DNA of 64,000 nucleotides from Panaeolus papilionaceus (Eukaryota; Basidiomycota; Agaricomycetes; Agaricales), in NCBI GenBank assembly GCA_015501605.1, contig JADNRZ010000005.1:434001-498000 (forward strand), in the 5' to 3' direction. The notes below the pieces were generated by a model. It was not told the origin of the DNA and made no database searches. It was given only the letters and a program-made list of their open reading frames with translations. Position numbers and translations under genes: made by a program. Each line of letters begins with the position of its first letter. The first letter of the stretch is position 1. Of the stretch, positions 47,600-59,217 are shown one piece after another.

Positions 47600-49199
47600 C
47601 AGTGACTTACATAAGTATCGCACAGCCACCACCGAATACAGTAAACGTGCTAGATTTCAAGAACAAGACCATGCAACGAGGAAAGAACACATGTCCCCGA
47701 TGCAGGAGGATGTAGTCTACGTAAATTAAATATGTACCAGACACTATGTAATACGTAGCAAGAGAAAATGAATGATTTATGTAAAAAACCCTGTGCATTT
47801 CTTTTGGGTGTGTGTGGGGGGAGTGGAATGATAAGGATGTTGAAAGGGCAAATCTAAAGCTACTCGTCTGAAACTCTAATATTTAGTATGACCACCTCGT
47901 GCCTTCACAAGGGCGGCAACACGAGAAGGCATGCTTTCATAGAGCTTGTCCAATTTGGCCTGCGGGAAATTATCCCACTCCTCCTGAAGGGCAGCCCACA
48001 TCTCCTCACGGTTGCGCGGCAACGGGTTGCGAGCACGTATAAGGCGATCTAATTCGTCCCACACATGTTCTATGATGCTCATATCTGGAGATGATGGTGG
48101 CCAATCAAGTAATTTGACCCTGTGTTTCTTCATCCAGCCCATAGCCAGCCGAGACTTGTGTTTCGGATCGTTGTCCTGTTGAAATATAACCCCTGAATTA
48201 CCAGTTCTCCGGTAGCCAAGATCCTTAAGACTCCCCAGCATCGGTCCCTCCAAGATTTCGACATAATCCGGTGCGTGCATAATTCCCTCAACCCTGTGCA
48301 GCCTTCCCATGCCCCTCCCGGAAATGCAACCCCATACCATGATGTTTCCACCACCATGTTTGACCGTTTTTTTGACGAATTTATCATCATAGGCCTGCCC
48401 TGGCCTGAACCAAGCCCATTGGCGCCCATCCGATTTGAATAGAAGGAATTTTGACTCATCGGAAAAAATCACCTCCTTCCAATCATCAACAGACCACCCT
48501 GCATGGGCAAGTGCCCACAGCCTCCGCTTCTCCTTATTGGCCGGGGAAATAAAGGGTTTCGATTTTCGAACACGACAGACCAGCCCTGACTCCCGGAGAC
48601 GACGACCAATCACCTGGGCAGAGACATCTTGGAACATGCTTCTTTGGACCTCGGTAACATTCTTGGCCTCCCCTGATGCAAGCATCCGGGCTGCCACACG
48701 TGCCTGGCGCTCATCAAACTTGCGTGGGCGACCAGTCTTTGGGTTCACGTGGTAAACATCACCGGATTTCTCATATCTCTTGATGATACGGCCCACAGTG
48801 GTGCGGTGGATGCGGAATTCCTGGGCAATGACATCGTGGTGGGTTCCCTGCTTCTGCATGAGCACGATACGGGCGACTTTGGATGGGGAAGTGTAGACCA
48901 TGATGTTAGAAATGAGAATAGGACAGTTGGAGCGATACAGATGGCTTGCTGGAGGAGTAGTGGGGGTGAATATGTGGTATTTATGCTGTTATCAAAAGTA
49001 TTGCACGTAATATTTCACACTGTAATTAGATTTTTGGCATGGAAAATTCCTTAAACCGAGCATTCATTGTTTCACTTAATTACCAACTACCTAGGCTCTC
49101 GAAACATGTATTTTTTGTAATTAGAAACATGGATGTGTGTTATCTATGCGGTCAAATTATGTACATGATGAACGTGTGCAATACTTACGTAAGTCACTG
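47600..49199 (-). mobile_element. Tc1-like DNA transposon, apparently complete (1600 bp)
   Basis: Flanked by the TA duplication (47598-47599 and 49200-49201). The termini are near-perfect inverted repeats of about 25 bp starting CAGTGACTTACRTAAGTATY, differing at two positions. It encloses one uninterrupted transposase gene and sits in the gag of the degenerate Gypsy element, so it is younger than that element. Confidence 0.93.
47876..48901 (-). CDS. Tc1-family transposase (DD34E)
   Basis: A single-exon 341-aa protein, the usual length of Tc1 transposases. The N-terminal paired-type DNA-binding region has two helix-turn-helix parts: VARIVLMQKQGTHHDVIAQE with RTTVGRIIKRY, then the second around EVQRSMFQDVSAQVIGRRLR. 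They are separated by a GRPRKF AT-hook-like linker. The catalytic triad is visible: Asp in VIFSDESKFLLF, Asp in VIFQQDNDPKHKS, and Glu in PDMSIIEHVWDEL with 34 residues between the last two. The WGCISGRGMGRLHRVEG strand block is in place. No stop or frameshift is present and the inverted repeats are intact, so the element could still be mobile (inference). Confidence 0.95.
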   Translation of the reverse strand: MVYTSPSKVARIVLMQKQGTHHDVIAQEFRIHRTTVGRIIKRYEKSGDVYHVNPKTGRPRKFDERQARVAARMLASGEAKNVTEVQRSMFQDVSAQVIGRRLRESGLVCRVRKSKPFISPANKEKRRLWALAHAGWSVDDWKEVIFSDESKFLLFKSDGRQWAWFRPGQAYDDKFVKKTVKHGGGNIMVWGCISGRGMGRLHRVEGIMHAPDYVEILEGPMLGSLKDLGYRRTGNSGVIFQQDNDPKHKSRLAMGWMKKHRVKLLDWPPSSPDMSIIEHVWDELDRLIRARNPLPRNREEMWAALQEEWDNFPQAKLDKLYESMPSRVAALVKARGGHTKY

Positions 49200-50033
49200 T
49201 ATAGGTCCTAATTCTTCCACTGCAGCGCCGTAAACTGCTTGTCCTTGAGATGCAGATGTTGTCCTAGTTAATGGTGCCTGGAGTTGAGGACGACGAGCTG
49301 ATATCGCGGTCCCAGATGAAATGAGAGAGGCATTAGACGCATGGCTTTGATGTTCCAGTACTTGACTTTGTTGTCCTGATGTCTGTGAGACATAGGACAA
49401 TTCATCTTCTTCGTTGATTGCTTCAAGGGGTTCCCTTGTTGTTGTGTCAAGGTCATGGAATGGATTATTTGGGGAAACCATATTAATTGGTGAGAGACGA
49501 TCAATGCAGTTATGTTGCGATGCTGTAATGTCTCCTACCTCTCTTAAACTTTGATTATTCAGCCACATGTTACCTTGAGAAACGGATGGACCAAAGTTGG
49601 ATGCTGTTTGTCCTGCAGTCCCGAACTGAACAGGGACAGTGACTCTGGGGGTCTGTAGATTACGAGCCAGCTGAACACCTACAGTCTCCCATTGCTCATT
49701 CAACCTTGGCATTGCCATGATTGTTGTAATTTGAGTAGGTGGCGTTTCTTGAGGTGTAGTACTTACCGCAAACAGGTTTGGTGAACGCCTATCTGGTGAC
49801 ATCACTCTATGCACCATGCTGGGATCCTCAGTCACAGTGATTGGTACAGGTGCAAATGATCCAGGCATGCCCAGTGTTGTGCTGGCCATGTCCTGTCCCT
49901 GATGCGCTACAACTGGAGTAGAAGATGTTTCAGGATTGGATGACTCCACTAGCCTTTGTGCAGCTGCTTCTGTGTGAGCACAGGTAGCAGGTGGAGGCCT
50001 GGTATGCTTGCCACTATGTTTAATTGCTGGCAT

Positions 50034-50101
50034 ACTAAAGTTAGTTATTTAGTTGTAAAATGATGACTCACTTGAATAGGAAGACACAATGTGTCCACCA
50101 C
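50034..50101 (-). promoter_or_regulatory. Gypsy 5' leader with possible primer-binding site
   Basis: On the minus strand the LTR end ...CATAACA is followed after one base by TGGTGGACAC, which starts with TGG as expected for pairing to a tRNA 3' CCA end. The gag ATG at 50033 follows. I could not match it to a particular tRNA. Confidence 0.4.
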
Positions 50102-50953
50102 TGTTATGATTCAACTGATTTGAACGTAACTGTGGTGTATTCCTTGAATACACAAAACTGTAACTTAAGTAGTTTAATAAGAAATAAATAGAATTTATTC
50201 CTTATTCAACATTCGAAGCCAGAGAACCACAAAGAGTTCAATCTTCCTAAGTGAAATGAGTTAGGTGTTAGTATGATTTTACCTTAATGATTTTAGTTAT
50301 GACTGTAGAGCGTATCAATACAGGTATAACTAAATAGTGCTATCGGTTTCGTAGAGCGTATCGATACAAGAGAGAGAGCTGTGTTCACACAAGTAAAATT
50401 GGGTCAAAAGGGAGTGTGTCCCTATCAATTCACGATCAAGCTATATATACATAATGTATGTACTGTTCTACTATGTTCTTCTATTTTCTAGCTAGATCGT
50501 GTATCTACTATTACCTTCTGATAACTTCATGCAACCTCTCAGAGGTAGTTGAAGTTATAAATGACTCACTTAAAACCTTTGAGTCATTTACCCTTTGACT
50601 GATGAAGGTTCATTGATGAGTTGATTGCATCATCGGAGATTCAATCTCTGACCAAACCTTCGTCACTCTCTTACAGACACTTACAAGATTTAAGTATACC
50701 TATCTACTTGTAGTGTCTCAATCTTAAGCAAAGTTCTTATTCTAATTATATCAAGGCAAGATGTTATAAAGGAGGTTCGATTTATTAAGAGAAGTTGAAC
50801 CCATTGGCATAGGGTGATAATACAAATGAGAAAACAGACAATCAAAGGCATAATGTACATGAACTAGGGTATTGAGGATTTACAACCTATGGTAAGACTA
50901 CACAAAAGGGCAACTACTAACAAGAGTACCAGACCTGTGTACTTACCATAACA
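50102..50953 (-). mobile_element. 5' LTR of the minus-strand Gypsy element (852 bp)
   Basis: On the minus strand it starts TGTTATGG and ends CATAACA, a perfect 7-bp terminal inverted repeat with TG...CA. A TATATATAG box is present near 50440 in the right orientation, and the primer-binding site and gag follow. The flanks (ACCAC and ACAAG) do not match each other, as expected for one LTR of an element whose other LTR has been lost rather than a solo LTR. Confidence 0.72.
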
Positions 50954-51438
50954 ACAAGATGGACAACCTGAACCCAAAGGCGGGTTAACAGAAGCCTGGT
51001 GCTGCTGTTGTTGCTGCTGTTGTTGGACAACAGGTGTACATGGTGGCGGTTGAGGTGGAAGTTGAGGAACAGGCTGAGCAAGTTCCCCATGACGTGTACC
51101 ATAAGTGTCCTGAGTAGGATATCCATAGCCACCCCCAGAGTATTGGTAAGAGGTCCAACCACCATTAGGTGTGACCATCCAAGGGTTAGATGAAGCACCA
51201 TCACTGCTAAATGAACCATGCCAGCCAGGAGGGTGGGATGGATCATTCAGACCCACATATAGTCCGTGAACAGGGTTGTAAGTAAACTGACCCTGAGAAA
51301 CGGAATGAGCAAACTCCGCTTGACTCTGACCAGGTGGAGTGCGGAAATTGGGTTGCAGCTGCACTGCCTGGTGAGAAACTGGAGTTGGAAAGTGAATATG
51401 GTAGCTGTGCCTCAGTGCTGATGTATTATCTGGAGTCC
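50954..51438 (-). pseudogene. Exon of an unknown Gln/Pro-rich gene, cut by the Gypsy LTR
   Basis: The frame opens at a TTTTATCAG acceptor (51439), runs through TPVSHQAVQLQPNFRTPPGQ, a Gly/Tyr/Ser-rich part (SYQYSGGGYGYPTQDTYG), a short poly-Gln and NPPLGSGCPSC, then enters the LTR at 50953. No family recognised; it may be a host gene fragment or part of another element's gag. The rest of the gene is not seen beyond the LTR. Confidence 0.4.
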
Positions 51439-51900
51439 CTGATAAAAGAATAAGGCTAAGGTGATAGTGAACTCTAACAGTCGCAACTGTGGAGAGGAAC
51501 CTAGACGAACAATAAAGAAGAAAGGACTGAGTGTTGAGTCCTTAAGCAGAGGTAAAGATAAGAGAGAAAACAGTGTAGAATTGAGGTGCTACTTGACTGC
51601 TTATATACATGTAGAGTAGCTAAGTAAATATAGCTGAAATGATACCAAAGTATTGGTATAAGGGATGATGCATAATATGGGTATGAAGAAGTTCCCGGTT
51701 ACAAGTAAAGATAGACAGAACAATAAGGAGACAAGAATAGAGACGACTTGGGAACTGGTAGACAATAGAAAAATATTCTAACACCTGAGAAAGCCATAGT
51801 GTAAACACATGAAAGAATAAATAAACCAGCTAGGTGTGGACCAAGTGAACAAGGCAGGCATGCTATTCTCAAATCTCGACTGCTCACTTGGGTTATTTAG
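51439..51900. other. No gene seen
   Basis: AT-rich, with short frames only. It may contain the 5' part of the broken gene to its left, but no further exon can be supported. Confidence 0.3.
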
Positions 51901-53052
51901 CAGGCAGGGCCCATAACCTGTCAACCCCAGTCAAAACCAGCTCTGCAGAATTCTGCATGATCTGCACCCTGCTGCACATGTCTGCTTCTGTCTGAGAAAT
52001 CCACAAAATATGCGAAATTCTGCATTTCAACAACATTCGAAATTTGGGAACCAAAATCAAAATTATTTGTAAGCTTCTCAACTTGGATAACGTCAAACAT
52101 GAGTTGTTGTTCCACACAGATAGTTACAGACATTCGACCTCAACTCACCCCCATACATGCTGTCGTTGTTTTCTCATACAGAACCTGCTGCAAATTTCAA
52201 AGTCAGCTGGAGATGGGCTTCTGTTGCATCTCGACGCAATCTCAATGCCCTTAACCAACTCTTTCACCTTCCACCACCACTTCCCTTTTCTCTTCCCCTT
52301 TTTGTCCATTCCCTTTTTCTCCCCACTTTCTAATGTGCTCCCTTTACTCTGATAATGCCTTGGCTGTATCCCATTCATTTATCCGATGACCTTTTCATGC
52401 CCCTTCAACCTCATGACAATATTTAGGGCCGTGCAACTTGACTGGTAAGTTTACAATATGCATACACAACAGTTTGACCGTAAATCTATCCATATAGCTA
52501 TCAGGTATCTTATATACTCCCTGATCTTTGTTTGGTTACATTCCCATCACAGGTAAGCAGATATATTCTCATTCCTTGTGTATAAATGAACATATACTTA
52601 CACATTGCTTTTGAAAGCAGGCATGAACCCAGGTTTTTGCTATTGGTATGTGATTATATCATCACAGGTCTTGTTGAATGACTGAACTGTGTCCCTGCTC
52701 TAGAACACCCCTTCCTCATCAACTTCCTAGGGTAGGCTAGTGTAGATGATCCATGTTGTACTCTCCTGGTTGTGTTTTGTATGACAAATATATTCAGAAT
52801 TTTGTTATTTTCATGAGCCTCAGATAAGCACAGAGCTGTGCAGAATTCAAACAAATTCTGCACTATTCTGATTTGAATACAACAAAATCCTCTCCAGACA
52901 GATGCAGAAGTAATCAAATTTCTGCACAAAATCAGCACTGGTCTGCAATTTTCTGAGATCCAGAAAAAAGTCAGACCAATGCAGACCAGTGTGGCAGGTT
53001 GCATCTTTTCATCAGATTACCGCAGATTATTGCAGAACCAATTTTCACTGGG
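51901..53052. mobile_element. Degenerate element with TGCAGA-rich inverted ends (tentative)
   Basis: Both ends are full of CTGCAGAA/TTCTGCA-type words in opposite orientation. The left end reads AACCCCAGTCAAAACCAGC and the reverse complement of the right end reads CACCCAGTGAAAATTGGTTC, similar but imperfect. No coding capacity inside. It is best explained as a decayed non-autonomous DNA transposon ending against a Copia LTR fragment at 53053. Confidence 0.4.
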
Positions 53053-53311
53053 TGTCAACACTAGCACACCGAGAGGGCAAACCTCAGCATTGAGAAGAGA
53101 AACGAACTATTGTATTTGAGACACTTACCTAGCACACCAAGAGGGCAACTAGGAACAAGTATCAGTACATGTAATGTAACATACAAGTGACTAGAAAAAG
53201 ACTTACACCTCAGTGTTGAGAAGAGAAACGAACTGAGGTATAAAGGCAAACACAAAGAACTTATATATGTAAGTGATGAAGTGAAAGAGCAAAAGAAAAA
53301 ACATGTGACAC
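53053..53311 (-). mobile_element. Truncated Copia LTR
   Basis: Matches 41802-about 42058 of the Copia 3' LTR from TGTCAACACTAGCACACC onward, in the same orientation. It ends at ACATGTGA, missing the last 28 bases or so where a different repeat begins. Confidence 0.75.
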
Positions 53312-54650
53312 GATGATGGCTCCAAGCCTGAGCGAGCCAGCGGCAACACTATCTCCATCAGCAAACCCTGGCTATGTTACATAGTGTTACATAGTGCTCC
53401 TTAGCACTGTAGTGCTGTAGTAAGGGTACCCATTTAGGTAGCATGCTCTCACAGATCTGTAGCACTATGTAGCACTCCCTTCATGCTATGTAGTACTACA
53501 GAGTACTCTTAGGGTGCTACAGACCACTACGAAGGTATCCAGATTCTGTAGAATAACCAAATGTCACTCAGAAAGCTCAGAATCAGACTCAATAAACAAA
53601 TAAAAGTTAGATAGAAAAATTTGTATTTTTCAAACTACATACAATACATTGAAAATATAAGCAGCTAATGTATCTATCAAAAACATGCAGCATTGTCACA
53701 AATGAAAAGAATAGACTACATAAACAGAAAGAGACAGAGGGATGTTGAAAACTCAGAAACAGAGTTAGCAAAAGGAATTGTAGGAAAGAGAGGGACAGTT
53801 ATCAACCCAACAATAGTTTGGGATGAAGAAGGGTAGGGAGAGAAGTGTAAATAGGGGAGGCAGGGAAGGGATATGTTGAATTGCTGTTCAGTTGAAATAT
53901 AAGTAAAATAGAACAAGGACAGAAGCAAGAGAACGTACCAGCATCTCTCAAATCTGCCACCTCATCGCCAAATACCTGTCATCTCTGTGAAACACTATTA
54001 AAACATTGTTAACAATGTCCAATTTACTGTCATGACATACAAATATACCATCTTATAGGACCACCTTTTAGTAGTGAAGCAAGTAAACCATGTGAAGATG
54101 TTTTGGGATGGTGGTGGTTGAAGAGAAGAGCGTATGCACTTAGAATGTCAAACGACAAATGAATTTTCAACTGTATTTGTCATCATTTCACACATGTGGT
54201 CCAAAAACAAAGTCACGAGTAAAATTGAACAATTCGGTTTCGTTACATAATCACCACATGATCACCACATGACTTGAACTTGAACTAAGAACTTGAGCTT
54301 CAGACTGCGTCGTGATATTTCAAAATAAGTCCTTGTAATGTAATATTAAGATATCATTTTTCATCTTTGTTTTTATTTCTAATATAATAGCTTATATTAA
54401 GTTAATGATTTAAATATTATTTGTAGTAGTCCACAATTATTAATTAGAACATGTATTTACAGCAGAAAGATACCTACTCATAGCTCTGTAATAGTTTTGA
54501 GAAACTCTGTAGCATTTCTGATAAATACCACAACACTCCATAGTGCTACCAAGTGCTACCATGCTACGGCACACTACAGTGGCAACCGATGAACTACAGG
54601 TGATGGCTCACACGCTACAGGGTTTTATGGGAAAAAATCAGAGTTTGTTG
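53312..54650. mobile_element. Non-autonomous DNA element with clustered GTAGCACTA motifs (tentative)
   Basis: Near both ends are clusters of TAGTGCTAC/GTAGCACTA words (53390-53520 and 54475-54590). The outer ends share GATGGCTC (53313 region and 54601 region). The interior is AT-rich without coding sequence. Subterminal motif clusters of this kind are typical of transposase-binding sites in hAT-like elements; exact termini and target duplication were not found. Confidence 0.4.
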
Positions 54651-54705
54651 ATGTCCCCCCCCCTCTGTGAGAATGATGGGTTCGATCTGAATCGGGGCCA
54701 CCTCT

Positions 54706-57700
54706 TGCCCGAATACTAAGGATCGTTTCGTGGTGCTCACATTTCTGTCAAGCACCCTGAACATGAGTTTTACGCACATTGATAGCTTTTCGACGTCTCA
54801 AATTGACGCCACACACACGCATTACTCATATATAGAGCAATTAGCAGCAAGTAGCTGCAGTACGAAATTCTGTGATATCACCATTTCGCCACAGACATGA
54901 AGAAACAACCTCCACATCCAATACAGCCGGACAGCGGTACAAAGCCTACAGGAGATGCAGCGAGTCCAAACCCGCCACCTTCATCACCTCCGTCGGGGCG
55001 ACAGTCGCCAAATTTGTCAGATCGGAGGGAGACTATTTTGAGTTTGGTGGAGATGCTGTTGGCGCAGGGCGATAATACGAAAATGGGTATGTCCGTCTTT
55101 CTATTAAATAATTTGGATATGTCTTATTAAACATACGTGTTCCTTTGACCGTTAGCGAATCAGCCTCTTCCTAGTTCCGAAGACGATAAGGACGTTCGTA
55201 TGTGATTAAACCATTTGCGACGGTCTAGAAAATTCTGACCATATGACCTAGCATCGGTGGATGAACATATCCAAGTTGCTGGTGCAGAGACATTTCTCAA
55301 GCTACAAAGGCAAGTGTGTCATTGTGTCTGCATGCATTCCCGAAATTTAATTGTCAATTGTAGGAGGATCAATAACCTTGATAAAGAGGTATTCAATTCC
55401 AACCCTTCCATGGCCCAGTAAAGTAAACTGTTTCTTACCTTTTAGCTCCGTAACTTTTCGAATGCTGCAAGGCAACTAGGCAGCTCCGTTGCCATTGTTT
55501 CATCCGCGTTCCACCTTCGAGAACGTCTGGCCCGAGTTCTATTTCTGTATCACGAAAATGCCGCCGATCTATTCCCTCGAAAAGTACAACACAGTTCGTT
55601 GTACTTTCCAGACGAATCATCACCATCATCACGCCGTCGACGAGGCCTCCAGCGGTTGAAGGGCAAGGCACAATTGCATCTGCCCCGACCTATTGTTACG
55701 CACAACTTGGATCCTGAAACGTTTCCAGACCAGCTGGAACTGTTATCCAAGGAAGTCTCGACGTTTGTACGGTACTTGAATGGGTTTACCGAGTTTACCG
55801 ATGAAGCCGTCAATGCTTCGACCTTGTCATTTACTGGAGACCTCAAGGTTGGTTGCTCCATTCCTTTGACGTCCATTTTACACTTTTATTCATTATATTT
55901 TGAATAGTATTGGTCCTCTTGCCTCAGGGAATACTCAGGTTCGTGTTCTCGATTGCATTCTACGCATCTATCCCTTTGTGCTAATTCGAACCCGAACTCA
56001 AGGCCAATTTCGTTTACCGCCAGTACAGAGATACATTCATGACCTGTCAGCTGAGATGGGCCAGCATTTCGATGAACTGACGTCGTCCTTGTCCATGTTT
56101 ATTGAAGTTGGTTAGTCTCGATCATGCGCTGTCTACGTAAATAACTGTCTTTGACATATGACTGACAATTCCTCTACTTGGGTGTAGGCGTCCCAACTAT
56201 CCGATTCGCGCAAAACCACGGAGCCAACAATTTGCTAAATCTCTCCACCGTAGCCACCTTCTTCTCCGCTGTGACGGCTACAACCATGCAGTTTTCTTAT
56301 GAGCTTAACCGGAGCGGCATGTCTGATGCGGTCAATAGTTTCTGGTTCGCTTCACTCGTATTCAGCACCGCAGCTGCTGTCAACAGTCTGTTGGGTGTTA
56401 CATGGAAGCAAGCCATGTAGTAAGTGATATATGTTTATTTATTCCTATACCCGTGCACTTGGCGCTGACCCGGTAACGCTCCATTGCAGTCGGTCCCCCA
56501 GGCATCGTGTACCGTGGTGGGTTACGATGTGGATCAAACATTCCCCTCTGGTATTCCTAGCCTTCTCAGTCGCGTGTTTCTCGGTTGGTTTGTGCTGCTT
56601 TGCATACGCCTCCCATCAGGTGTGTACACTTCAACGCCACTACAGTCATACCTCGCCTCGTGTTCCACGTCATAATTATTTTTTAAAACGCGTACTGACT
56701 TGTGATTCGTTTCGTTTCGTGTCTGAATTTTTGGTGTATTGCACATAGGCCGCTGTTACATCAACGATCACCACGGTTCTGACAACATTCACGTCTTTCG
56801 GGCTTGCTGCCGTGTCAGCATGGATTGCGTCAGAGAAATGGGCACTTACTAGGCACATGGGTCAGACATGGCGGAGCGACGTCGTGAGAGAAAGAGTGCA
56901 CTGGTTTTTCTACCAGTCTGGCATCTCTGCCCGCTGTATGTGGTCATATATTCGCTACAGGGCCTCCTGGGACTGGATGGAACGCATGTATACCGCTTTC
57001 ATCCGACTGTGCACCTCCTGTTTCCGTGGATCTTGTTTGGGAGGCCGAATCGACGACATCGAGGCTTTTGCAGGGACTCCGCCCAATCCAGAATCGGGCC
57101 CGACATACCCGTACGATCCCCAGGAGCACCTCAACCCGATCAATCCTCGCATGCCTGACACAGTAGCGGTTATGAGCGAGCCTTCAGTCTCTGCTTCCCC
57201 TGTTTTGGGTGCTACCAATCTCAATTCAGCCGTGGACAAGCTGTCTTTGAGTGATAGCAATGCAGGCGGCGCTATTCCAACGTCTCCTACTAAACCTGTT
57301 TTGACGGTGGCGAAGAGGATCAACTCTGAGCAGGGCACAGGTCCGAGTAGTTTCCCGCTTGGTGGTGCTGCGCCGGTTGGCATGACCGCCAGTATCAGTA
57401 GTGGTGGGGAGCGGGGACGACCTATACCGAAGAGACAGAGGACGACCAGCTCGAACTTCAATCCGTTTGGAACATTTGATACTAGGCGCAAGGGAACTGA
57501 CTTGATACCGGCTGTGACTACGAAGTCGAGGGTGGCAAGCTTGGTGCCAAAATTGGTTGAACTGGAACCGACTCAGGATTTGGCTGCTCATTCGGCGCTT
57601 GTGAGGCATATGCAGTTCTCTCCTGATGGAAGGTTTTTGGCTACTTCGAGGTATGGAGTCATGATGAGTTCATGTGGCTTTTGAGTACTCACCAGCATAA

Positions 57701-59211
57701 CTTTACAGCTGGGACAAAACTTCAACTATTTTCGCTGTTGGGGTACGTGTTTTATTCTTTGGTTGTCAAATATTGGTGTTCATGTTCTGTCCATGGTGTT
57801 TAGAATCCATGTGTACCATACAAGACTCTACCTCACGGTCAGAACTTTGTTGGCCAAGTAGCATGGTGAGCTTCTTTTCGACCCATTTGCGGAGCATCAT
57901 TTTAAATAAATTTCAGGTCTCCAACAGGCCGTTATCTCCTCACGAAGATAGCCAAAGGAGTCAAAGTCTGGACACCTGATGTGCGTTGCTTGATTAGACA
58001 AGAAATGAGTGCGCTTGTTGAACCCTTTACAGGATACCTTTTGTAAGAAGACTATCAACCGTGATAATGCTATCGAGACAATAACTTGGATGCCCGGTGA
58101 AGATGGTAAATATCGAAGCAATTTCGACGACCCCAGCGCTAATAAGATGTCTTGACAGCCTTCTTGTCCGTCGAAGATTCAACCGTTGTTAAAATGGATC
58201 TGGATGGCAAGGTAAGCTTGCTATTCCTTACTTACCTAGCGTGGCTATTGACGATCTCCATTGCAGATTTTGGATCAATACCAATTCATGAACATTAAGC
58301 TTCATGATGTTGCGGTTACTCCTGACTCCATTCACTTAATTGGTGTCGGTCCACTTCTGCGGTCGCCTAACGGTTTGAAGCCTAGCAAATCAAGAGCAGA
58401 GAAGAGGCTCATTGGTATGTAACAGGTCAGGTTTGGATAGAGATTCGCGTTCTGATGCAAGTATTTTTTTAGTTTACAACATGCTAACCAAGGAGGTTGA
58501 ATGGTGCATTGTATAACTTCATTCCAAAAAGAATCTTCGACTGATCCGTTGTGCCTTTCTTTAGCCAAGTTCCTATGTTAGAAGATGTGAGAGATGTTAC
58601 TCTCACCCAGACTAATAGACATGGCATCGCTGTTCTGGTCAGCTATGAGCACAAGGTGAGCACTTGGCATCCACTGCGCCGCCCCTTCAATTGTTAGATA
58701 CTCAACGTGTATCACATAGGCTGCACCTCAGCTATGGAAACTCGAACTCGTTAGGGACAGGGACAGCACAAACCTCGTTGGACGACTCGCGCTACGGTAC
58801 GTAGTTGCTTCCTGTGTCCAAGAAAACATGCATTGATTTCTTTCTACTCTAGACACACGTATATACCCAAGGTACCTGTTGATTTTGCAGGACCTAGTTA
58901 TTTCGGTGGACAGAACAACGAACTCGTGCTCTGCGCTGGAAAAGGTCTGAGGCTTTTTTACTCTAGCTACCTTCTCCCAGACTGATAATCGTCCAACGTT
59001 TTTAGCTGGTGATATCCACATATGGGACCAAGAATCGGCTTCTCTCCTCCACTTCATCTGCGCTCAACACCTCGGAGGCGATCTTACATGCATAGCATGG
59101 AACCCAGCAGCCGAAGATCCCTACATGTTCGCAACAGGCAGTCATGACGGTGCTGTTCGTATTTGGACACGGCATCAGGAAATCGAGCACAACAACGACA
59201 AAGACAACATG
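54706..59211 (+). repeat. Segmental duplication, copy 2
   Basis: Same orientation and layout as 24943-29482, including promoter and introns, with scattered substitutions and small indels. One example is an 18-bp deletion in the linker, where the residues QRWRKA of copy 1 are absent. It lies inside the repeat island and ends exactly where a 1-kb inverted-repeat element is inserted. Confidence 0.9.
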
Positions 59212-59217
59212 TGGTGA
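54897..59217 (+). CDS. Membrane/WD40 protein (copy 2, C-terminal tail lost)
   Basis: Same exon structure as the copy at 25135. It runs from MKKQPPHPIQPDSG through the four hydrophobic segments and the WD40 repeats to GDLTCIAWNPAAEDPYMFAT and RIWTRHQEIEHNNDKDNM. The reading then enters the terminal repeat of an inserted DNA element and stops after one more Trp (TGA at 59215-59217). All upstream exons I followed are open, and the GC-donor intron is conserved (55310-55363). The propeller is therefore complete, and only the Ser-rich tail of about 110 residues in copy 1 is missing. It could be an expressed truncated paralogue or a dying copy. The segment after the fourth hydrophobic helix (56850-56990) is much more diverged from copy 1 than the rest. 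Confidence 0.7.

Larger units (their letters stand above)
44682..50033 (-). pseudogene. Ty3/Gypsy gag, interrupted by three insertions
   Basis: Minus-strand gag in pieces. It starts MPAIKHSGKHTRPPPAT at 50033 and runs to ELGPI at 49202. It resumes after the Tc1 insertion with NAVNGVVNSDTVDRYYYTF at 47597, needs one frameshift near 47350 and crosses a TGA at 47023. It continues to the capsid-like VDLIPTWDGDVETLARWIFK and MWYYSL near 46350. After a second insertion it continues PEMRSEIEVDWLTLRQAIG to KETPS at 45983, and after a third with EYFI, a TGA and KLELLQLSYNY at 45240. The zinc knuckle CRHCRSLKHWDPEC (CX2CX4HX4C) is near 44840. Joining across each insertion restores a plausible gag reading, which shows that the insertions are later than the Gypsy element. 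Confidence 0.82.

Noticed and set aside
50102..50850. Reading the LTR as a plus-strand solo LTR ending at GGCATAATG
   Set aside because: The minus-strand reading gives perfect 7-bp TGTTATG/CATAACA ends, a downstream primer-like site and gag; the plus reading has no matching end or duplication.
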